Assembly: GCF_001649575.2 (NCBI RefSeq)
Contig: NC_051433.1
Span: 22,908,971 to 22,972,970 of the forward strand
Reading direction: 5' to 3'
From: Kryptolebias marmoratus
Taxonomy: Eukaryota; Chordata; Actinopteri; Cyprinodontiformes; Rivulidae
Length of the DNA: 64,000 nt
Below the pieces are notes generated by a model, which was given only the letters and a program-made list of their open reading frames with translations, was not told the DNA's origin and searched no databases. Positions within the stretch are counted from its first letter, which is position 1; each line of letters starts with the position of its first letter. The position numbers and the translations under genes were made by a program. Of this stretch, positions 62,201-64,000 are shown piece after piece.

Positions 62201-62966
62201 GCTCTTATAAAGCAAGAATCATACTGAGGTGCTGCGCCAGAAGATGGACTTTCAGTCATCTGATTACAACTCAACCGTCTACTCCCCCCTGACAGAGCTG
62301 CTGACCAGTCAAATTGTTGTCATGGGACCAGATGACCTTGTTGTGTCTGTTGCTAGGTGACAGTGTTTCAGCCCTCAGTCTGATGGTGATCAACAAGAGG
62401 ATATGTGTGGTATGTGCTTCAGGACGTGGTGACATTCTTCTCTTATCTGCTGTTTTGATGCTCTTGCAGTTCCTTGAACCGGCCGTTTGGGAGCAGGATT
62501 GTGACTCGGTCAGGCGTCATCCTGAACAGCCTCGTCGTGGACTTCTTCTGGCCAAATCAAAGCAGAGGGCAGCCTCTAACCAACAAGGTGCAGCACCTCT
62601 GCAGAGCTCGAACAGTAATATGTAACACAAGTTAATGCTTTAAAGTATTATTATTTTTACTTATTTGCCATTCGTGCTGCAGAAAAACCGCGTCGAGCCT
62701 GGAAAAAGGCCGCTGTCGTTTCTGATGCCATCGATGATCGTGCCGGCCTGGAGCCGGTGTGGGACCTACATGGCACTGAGCAGTTCAGGTGGACCAAACC
62801 GTCTGAGTGAAATCACCCAGGTTTGAGCTCTTTACGTTCCCCCCCCCAATTAGTACTCTGGATCAGTGCTGATTTCAGACCCATTTTTATCCGTGTTTAG
62901 ATGCTGGACAGTGTACTGTTCCACCATAAGCAGAGGAACGACAGCCTTTCTTGGAGAGGACGCTAA
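59242..62966 (+). CDS. ggt7: Gamma-glutamyltransferase 7 with shortened C-terminus
   Basis: Fourteen exons: 59242-59371, 59531-59721, 59791-59939, 60027-60144, 60215-60282, 60367-60442, 60551-60715, 60781-60868, 60957-61087, 61179-61267, 62213-62356, 62470-62587, 62683-62820, 62901-62966. They join in phase to 1,671 bases, 556 residues (human 662). Residues about 82-99 (VYAFSIILAVGVTIALVL) form a type II membrane anchor. Family blocks follow: GGSSVDAAIAGTLCLGVVHP, GGGGVMLIHKI, LLVGVPGMLMGLHHAHSLYG, IVVMGPDDLVVSVASSLN and RPLSFLMPSMIVPAWSRCGT. GGT7 belongs to the gamma-glutamyltransferase family of glutathione metabolism; its activity is uncertain and it is studied mainly in brain. A Thr precedes IVVMGPDD (LLTSQIVVMG) where the family nucleophile lies. 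The protein stops after MLDSVLFHHKQRNDSLSWRGR, so about 75 C-terminal residues found in human GGT7 are missing. Intron 6 (60,443-60,550) is 108 bases without a stop and might be retained. Confidence 0.9.
61268..62212 (+). other. ggt7 intron 10
   Basis: The only long intron of the gene. It is AT-rich and includes a degraded SINE-like patch (61,800-61,990, with CCCCTACAGCTTCGGGCAAT and AACATGCACCAGGAAACC) but no coding sequence. Confidence 0.45.
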
Positions 62967-63193
62967 GTTGAGCCACATGGACTTCTTGTCTGGAAGTATG
63001 ACATCATGTTTAGTCGCTGACCCATGACTTTATTGCAGATTAACAACTGTGTGAGCATTAGTCACTTTATTTTCTTTTTTTAATACTTTCAGTTCTTTCC
63101 CAACAGCTGAGTTTCCAAAGGAGAGTGGGTAGTAGCAAAGAACCACCACTTCTGAAACTGTGGAAGACTTCTGCTGCCCTGTGAATCCAGAAA

Positions 63194-63199
63194 AATAAA
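63194..63199 (+). promoter_or_regulatory. Poly(A) signal AATAAA of ggt7
   Basis: The hexamer is about 230 bases after the stop at 62,964-62,966 and is the first good signal, so the transcript ends near 63,220. Confidence 0.6.
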
Positions 63200-63220
63200 G
63201 ATATAAAGCTCGAATATTTA

Positions 63221-64000
63221 GTTGTGCTTTGTTGTTCTTACTGAAAAAATTGTTTCAAGATCAATACTCTTAGAGGTGTTCTCCTGTTAACTAGCTTGTT
63301 CTGATCACTGCCCAGCAACTTAAAGAAACTTGTTGTTCTGTAATAAAAAGAGCAAGTCACTGCAGGTGACGCTGTGTTTTTCAGCCAGTCATTTCTGATA
63401 AAGTCAAGTTTTGATGGATGTTAAAGAGACATGGCCACTTTGTATGCAGATGTTGAAGAAATAAGGGTTGTTATGTAAAGCTGATCTACTATTAAGATAC
63501 TGTCTCACATGCACACCATCCTGCGTCACAGTGAACAGCAGGCGCAGTGGTTTATGTGGACAACATGTCAGAGTTTTACTGTTCTGGTTACTCTGTGATC
63601 TAAAGATTTAAAATTACAGAATTTGCATGAACCACTAAAGACAAACAAGACTAGTTTAAAAAAAAGAAACCTATGGAGATGTTAAAATATTCAATCAGTA
63701 TCACCTTACATGGCGATTTCATCAGAAATATAAAGTTCCTGCAGTTTCAGGTGCGAATAACAACAGAGCCCTGTGTGTAAAACTGATGGTTGTGTAAAGG
63801 TCTGTGAAACGACTTTCTATGTAATGTTTGAGATTTAGGACAGCTGCAATCCACTTTGATTTTAGCTGCGTTCATTCCAGTCAGAATTAAACTTTGTTTT
63901 TTCACATCGAGGTTACTGAAAGGGCCATCTACAACAGGTAAGATAGTAACTGTTCTTAATTTTTACACAGATCCCCACTTTAAATAAACCAGACGATCCT
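63221..64000. other. Intergenic sequence after ggt7
   Basis: No gene, RNA gene or recognised repeat is visible up to the end of the window. Confidence 0.4.

Noticed and set aside
1..64000. CRISPR arrays, prophage or bacterial operons
   Set aside because: No direct-repeat spacer arrays or ribosome binding sites; the window is clearly vertebrate.

Overview
This window is nuclear DNA of a bony fish, most likely a percomorph teleost. The genes have many short introns with GT..AG borders, vertebrate gene families, AATAAA signals, and teleost repeats (an I/Nimb-type LINE fragment, L2-like LINE remnants, hAT-type MITEs, CA and TA microsatellites). Three genes read as intact, one is intact but shortened, one is a pseudogene carrying a microRNA, and one is only a possible last exon. 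The gene set trpc4ap, myh7b/mir-499, tp53inp2 and ggt7 matches human 20q11.2. snai1, also on human chromosome 20 but far away, sits among them here.

Layout. 1-900: end of a MITE and a possible last exon of an unidentified plus-strand gene. 2,095-12,832 (+): trpc4ap in 18 exons, 775 residues, with a perfect CTCF core motif just upstream. 15,300-23,200 (-): tail-to-tail with trpc4ap, exactly where vertebrates have myh7b, lies a decayed myosin heavy chain gene. Its coding capacity is lost to frameshifts, stops and missing exons, but many splice sites survive, and one intron holds a well preserved mir-499 hairpin (19,768-19,848). 23,200-49,970: a gene desert of about 27 kb, made of interspersed repeats and several GC-richer, repeat-poor islands that may be regulatory. 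51,247-53,698 (-): snai1, probably snai1a, in 3 exons and 258 residues. 54,500-56,030: two CTCF-like motifs, then a hAT-like MITE split by a 5'-truncated RNase H LINE whose 3' tail carries another perfect CTCF core match. 57,785-58,688 (+): tp53inp2, short, 152 residues. 59,242-62,966 (+): ggt7, 556 residues, with a shortened C-terminus. The last 0.8 kb shows no gene.

The genes do not form one pathway; the region is a conserved neighbourhood. trpc4ap is a CUL4-DDB1 substrate receptor and signalling scaffold, snai1 a repressor driving epithelial-mesenchymal transition, tp53inp2 an autophagy and nuclear-receptor cofactor, and ggt7 a membrane-anchored gamma-glutamyltransferase relative. The most notable biology is a muscle microRNA that has outlived its myosin host gene. 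All exon coordinates were read by eye from splice sites and protein similarity remembered from the families; no alignment or database search was run.
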